A stretch of 33,893 nucleotides of DNA from Nitrosomonadales bacterium. Its GTDB lineage: Bacteria > Pseudomonadota > Gammaproteobacteria > Burkholderiales > Gallionellaceae. The translations under genes and the position numbers were made by a program. Shown piece by piece: positions 29,958-33,893 of the stretch. Each line of letters starts with the position of its first letter. Position 1 is the stretch's first letter. The notes beneath the pieces were generated by a model. The model saw nothing but the letters and a program-made list of their open reading frames with translations, was not told the DNA's origin and made no database searches. The DNA lies in NCBI GenBank assembly GCA_016218475.1, contig JACREB010000138.1, positions 1-33,893 on the forward strand, in the 5' to 3' direction.

Positions 29958-30509
29958 ATGAAAAAAATAGCGGTTGTTTTATTCCCCATTTTGCTTGCGG
30001 CTTGTGCTTCCGAACCGAAAACGGGCTCTCAGCCCTCCCAATCAGGAGGCGCTGCAAATAAATCTCCGGCTGTAGCCCATTCAGGGGCAAGTGGAATTAA
30101 TCAAGCAGAAATTGAAGCGCGCAAACTGGAAGAAGCACGCAAACTGGAAAAAGCGCGCAATGAAGCGCGGGAACTGCAAAAACAGAGTGTTTATTTCGAT
30201 TTCGACAAGTATGTTGTCAAACCAGAGCACCAGAATATTGTTCAGCGACAAGCGGAATTCGTCAAAACGCACAAAAATGTCACTGTTACCCTGGAAGGAA
30301 ATGCAGATGAGCGCGGAAGCAATGAATATAACCTTGCGCTAGGCGATAAGCGCGCCAATGCCGTTCGGAAAGATCTCGAATTACTGGGCGTCCCTGCAAC
30401 GCAAATCAGGGTTGTAAGCATGGGTGAAGAAAATCCACGGCTCTCGTGCCATGAAGAGAAATGCTGGAAAGAAAACCGCAGAAACGACTTTATCCATAAG
30501 TTTGATTAA
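29958..30509 (+). CDS. OmpA/Pal family peptidoglycan-associated lipoprotein
   Basis: Lipobox ILLAACAS; VYFDFDKYVVKPEHQNIVQRQAEFVKTHKNVTVTLEGNADERGSNEYNLALGDKRANAV. Confidence 0.93.
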   Translation: MKKIAVVLFPILLAACASEPKTGSQPSQSGGAANKSPAVAHSGASGINQAEIEARKLEEARKLEKARNEARELQKQSVYFDFDKYVVKPEHQNIVQRQAEFVKTHKNVTVTLEGNADERGSNEYNLALGDKRANAVRKDLELLGVPATQIRVVSMGEENPRLSCHEEKCWKENRRNDFIHKFD

Positions 30510-30773
30510 CCCGGATAATCCATTAGTGCCAAACAATGCCGCAATTGGAGGGTAGGCGAATTTCTCTAATGAACTATTTGGAATTAATGGATTTCAATTG
30601 CCAAACTGTATTGGGCAGTGACCGTCACCCTGTTCCGCTTTTGGGAAATGTGAATTTCTGGTTTGGGCTTTGCCGCGTTCAACCCAGCCTGCGGTGACTG
30701 GTGTAAACGGATTTGGTGTCTGGCTAAACGACAGGGTTGGATGCGGCACAGCCTCTCAGGCCTGTGGGTTGCA

Positions 30774-31712
30774 TCAACTGCGCGCTGTCGCGCGAATTCG
30801 CGCATTGCTGCTTTCCATCCACTTCTTGATGCGGTTGGCATCGCCGATGCGGCTGTTTTTCCCCCATGAGTCGAGCAACACGATGATCACCGGGCGCCGG
30901 TTGATTGTCGCCTCCATTACCAGGCAGCGTCCCGCCTCGCTGATGTAACCGGTCTTGCTCACACCGATATCCCACGAGGCGCTCTTGACCAAAGGATTGG
31001 TGTTGACAAACCGCATTTCGCGCCCTCTCCAGCCATCCACGGAATGCGACGCGGCAGTCGTGTATTGATGTATCAAAGGGTAGCTGCTTGCCGCCTCGAC
31101 CATCTTGACGAGATCATATGCGGTCGAAACATTGTTGCTGTTTAATCCGGCGGGGTCCAGGAAGCGCGTATTTCGCATTCCAAGTTCGTAGGCCTTGTTG
31201 TTCATCGCCATGATTGCCGCGCTGTACCCGCCGGGGTAAGTGCGCGCCAGGGCGGCGGCGGCGCGATTTTCAGAGGCCATCAATGCCAGCTTGAGCAATT
31301 CGTTGCGCGTCAATTTCATGCCGACGCGCAGACGCGAGCGCGTGCCTTTTAGCGTATCGACGTCCGCCGCATCGATACTGATTTCTTCATTCGGCGGTTG
31401 TTGCGCGTCCAGCACCACCATTGCCGTCATCAATTTGGTAATGGAGGCTATGGAAGTCAGTGTGTCGGAGTTTTTGGTGTACAGCGTACTCTGTGTTTTT
31501 TGGTCATAAATAAGCGCGATCGAGGAATGCAGCCTCGGCGAGGAATTGGTGCTTGATATTGCGCCGGACTGGGTCCGCTCGGACTTGAAGGCAACGCGTG
31601 TCGCGTTATGTTCCCCCGCATGAGCTACCAGCATTTGTCCGAACAGCAGACAAATCAGTAATATTTTTTTCACAAACAACTCCCCCTGAACCCTCTTATT
31701 GCCGCGTAGCAT
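30774..31712 (-). CDS. pbpG: D-alanyl-D-alanine endopeptidase (PBP7/PbpG-like)
   Basis: SIASITKLMTAMVVLDAQQPPNEEISIDAADVDTLKGTRSRLRVGMKLTRNELLKLALMASENRAAAALARTYPGG; SxxK, S-x-N and KTG motifs. The true start may be an internal GTG (VKKILLICLL). Confidence 0.92.
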   Translation of the reverse strand: MLRGNKRVQGELFVKKILLICLLFGQMLVAHAGEHNATRVAFKSERTQSGAISSTNSSPRLHSSIALIYDQKTQSTLYTKNSDTLTSIASITKLMTAMVVLDAQQPPNEEISIDAADVDTLKGTRSRLRVGMKLTRNELLKLALMASENRAAAALARTYPGGYSAAIMAMNNKAYELGMRNTRFLDPAGLNSNNVSTAYDLVKMVEAASSYPLIHQYTTAASHSVDGWRGREMRFVNTNPLVKSASWDIGVSKTGYISEAGRCLVMEATINRRPVIIVLLDSWGKNSRIGDANRIKKWMESSNARIRATARS

Positions 31713-31731
31713 ACATTAAAATTGATATAAA

Positions 31732-33627
31732 TCAATAGTCAGGATGAATTTTCTCCTCTCGCTTCTGAAGGCTCCACATTTGCGCATAAAGCTTGCCCTG
31801 CGCCATCAATTCGCGGTGCGAGCCGCGCTCGACGATGCGCCCCTTGTCCATCACCAGTATCTGGTCGGCATCCACCACGGTGGACAGGCGATGCGCGATG
31901 ATTAAAGTGGTGCGATCCCGTGCAATCGCATGCAGTTCGGCCTGGATCGCCTTTTCCGATTTTGAGTCGAGCGCGGAAGTGGCTTCGTCGAAAATCAGTA
32001 TCGCCGGGTTTTTCAGGATGGCGCGCGCAATCGCCACGCGCTGCTTCTCGCCGCCTGACAGCTTCAGGCCGCGCTCACCCACCATGCTCCCGTAACCCTG
32101 CGGCAGCGATTCGACGAACTCGTGGATATGCGCGGCCTGCGCCGCAGCGATGATTTCATCGCGCGTCGCATCGGGACGCCCATAGGCGATGTTGTAGTAA
32201 ATCGTATCGTTGAACAGCACGGTGTCCTGCGGCACGATGCCGATCGCCGCGCGCAGGCTGCTTTGCGTCATCTGGCGGATGTCCTGGCCGTTGACGAGGA
32301 TGCGCCCCTGCCGAACATCGTAAAACCGGAACAACAGGCGCGACAGCGTGGACTTTCCGGCACCGCTCGCCCCTACCACCGCAACGGTGTGCCCCTCCGG
32401 AATCGCAAAGCTCACGTCGAACAGTATCTGCCGATCCGGCGCATAACCGAAACTGACCCGCTCGAAGCGCACCTCCGACACGTTACTGGCGCAGCCAGCC
32501 GTTTGCGGGAGGAGGTGCGATGCGGCCACTCCCGCACCAGACGGCTCCGCCGCACCGTGTCGTGGCCGCACTTCGGCCTTGCCCACCGACAAGGCCTGCG
32601 CGTCCGGCGCGTCGGCGACTTCGCGGTGTTCGCGCAGCAGTCCGAACATTTTCTCCATATCCGCCAGGGCGTGGCGGATTTCGCGGTAAACATATCCGAG
32701 AAAATGCAGCGGCATGTACAACTGGATCATGAACACGTTGACCAGCACCAGATCCCCCAGCGTCATCGTCCCTTCCACTACACCCTCTGCCGCCAGCAGC
32801 ATCAGCGCGGTGATGCCGGCGGCAACGATACAGCTCTGCCCGGCATTCAGGTAGGCCAGAGAAGTCGTGTTGCGCACCGCCGCGATTTCCCAATGCTGCA
32901 TATTCTCGTCATAGCGCCGCGCTTCATATTGTTCGTTGCCGAAATATTTCACCGTTTCGTAATTCAGCAGGCTGTCGATGGCGCGGCTGTTTGCCTTGGA
33001 GTCGAGATCGTTCATGGAGCGGCGCACCACCATGCGCCACTCGGTGACAAACAGGGTGAACGCGACATACATCAGCAAGGTGATAAACGTGATCACCGCG
33101 AACCGGATGTCGTATTTGCTGATCAGGATTGCGGCCACCAGGAATATTTCCAGCAGGGTGGGCAGGATATTGAACAGCATGAAGTTCAGCAGAAAACCGA
33201 TGCCGCGCGTGCCGCGCTCGATGTCGCGCGACACCCCGCCGGTCTGCCGGTCGAGGTGGAAGCGCAGGCTCAAGCTGTGCAGATGCGCGAACACCTGCAA
33301 CGCCACGCGCCGGATCGCGCGCTGCGTCGCCTTGGCGAACACCGCATCGCGCAATTCGCCGAACAACGTGCTGAGCAGGCGCAGCACGCCATAACCGACA
33401 ATCAGGAATACCGGCACCGCCAGCGCCGCATGGGGCTTATCCAGCGTGTCGACAACCTCCTTGAGCACCAGCGGGACGGATACATTGGCGAGCTTGGCCA
33501 GCACCAGCAAGCCCAGCGCAATCACCACGCGCCACTTGAATTCCCAAAGATAAGGCAACAGGGAGCGCAGGGTCTGCCAGTCGGAACGGTTGCCGCTATT
33601 TGGCGGCCGGATCGGGGAAGGGCACAT
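31732..33627 (-). CDS. ABCB7/Atm1-type ABC transporter (permease-ATPase) carrying a 29-codon in-frame repeat insertion
   Basis: VGASGAGKSTLSRLLFRFYDV, LSGGEKQRVAIARAILKNPAILIFDEATSALD; insertion between GKAEV and RFERVSFGYAP just before the ATPase domain. Confidence 0.94.
   Translation of the reverse strand: MCPSPIRPPNSGNRSDWQTLRSLLPYLWEFKWRVVIALGLLVLAKLANVSVPLVLKEVVDTLDKPHAALAVPVFLIVGYGVLRLLSTLFGELRDAVFAKATQRAIRRVALQVFAHLHSLSLRFHLDRQTGGVSRDIERGTRGIGFLLNFMLFNILPTLLEIFLVAAILISKYDIRFAVITFITLLMYVAFTLFVTEWRMVVRRSMNDLDSKANSRAIDSLLNYETVKYFGNEQYEARRYDENMQHWEIAAVRNTTSLAYLNAGQSCIVAAGITALMLLAAEGVVEGTMTLGDLVLVNVFMIQLYMPLHFLGYVYREIRHALADMEKMFGLLREHREVADAPDAQALSVGKAEVRPRHGAAEPSGAGVAASHLLPQTAGCASNVSEVRFERVSFGYAPDRQILFDVSFAIPEGHTVAVVGASGAGKSTLSRLLFRFYDVRQGRILVNGQDIRQMTQSSLRAAIGIVPQDTVLFNDTIYYNIAYGRPDATRDEIIAAAQAAHIHEFVESLPQGYGSMVGERGLKLSGGEKQRVAIARAILKNPAILIFDEATSALDSKSEKAIQAELHAIARDRTTLIIAHRLSTVVDADQILVMDKGRIVERGSHRELMAQGKLYAQMWSLQKREEKIHPDY
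32476..32562 (-). repeat. Element A (87 bp) inside the ABC transporter gene
   Basis: Minus strand cgacacggtgcggcggagccgtctggtgcgggag...ctcccgcaaacggctggctgcgccagtaacgtgtcg. Confidence 0.92.
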
Positions 33628-33748
33628 ACTCAGTGGGTGAAAAAAATCAGTCGGTGATTATAGCCGCACACATCGTGCCAATACTCGTAGGGTGGGCAGG
33701 TTTTTGGTTACATCAAACGATGAAAGCGTTTACCCTACGGAGCTTATT

Positions 33749-33889
33749 CTTACTGTGTCACAAAGCGCTGAAGGGCGCATTGCGGCGTTAAAATCAGGCT
33801 CAAAATGCTCATTTACTATATGTAAACTCCGCTTTTTCGCCCGATTTTGCCTTGCACTGCATCCCTTGATCGCTTTGTGACACAGTAAG
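33749..33889. repeat. Approximately 141-bp imperfect palindrome with 19-bp perfect terminal inverted repeats
   Basis: cttactgtgtcacaaagcg ... cgctttgtgacacagtaag, with further complementarity towards the centre tttactatatgtaaa. Confidence 0.85.
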
Positions 33890-33893
33890 ATTA

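Noticed and set aside
32122-33657. 511-aa ORF antisense to the ABC transporter
   Set aside because: Same reason; the sense strand encodes a complete ABC exporter.

Overview
The window looks like a betaproteobacterial chromosome segment (Nitrosomonadales/Gallionellaceae-like by synteny; this assignment is inference). It is densely coding and mostly housekeeping: ubiE; rfaE2-BON/dolP-SIS/gmhA-yraN-lpoA divergent from rsmI; aroQ-accB-accC-prmA-DUF3426; plsY/folB; higBA; xerD; ogt; rpsP-rimM-trmD-rplS; fmdB-DUF502-aspS; nudB; obgE-proB; PilZ; a FixJ/MASE1 two-component system; Pal; PbpG; an ABCB/Atm1-type exporter. Two accessory signals stand out. (1) A cassette between aspS and nudB holds an Mrr-like nuclease, a clan AA (retropepsin-like) protease, a secreted N1/T1-type RNase and a barstar-like inhibitor. 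(2) Several families of small palindromic repeats are nested in one another and inserted in frame inside conserved genes. An 87-bp element (here 'A') lies in the same orientation and reading frame in prmA and in the ABC exporter, adding a shared peptide R[RH]GA[VA]EPSGAG..LLPQ[ST]AG[FC]A..SNVS. In prmA it carries a second, exactly 60-bp element ('B'). Both families have conserved arms around a fixed-length, highly diverged core, and the B core keeps its hairpin by compensatory changes. A third copy of A is intergenic, is 88 bp (a frame-breaking length), and sits inside a further repeat. This resembles, in concept, the protein-coding palindromic elements described in Rickettsia. No CRISPR array, rRNA or tRNA was recognised.
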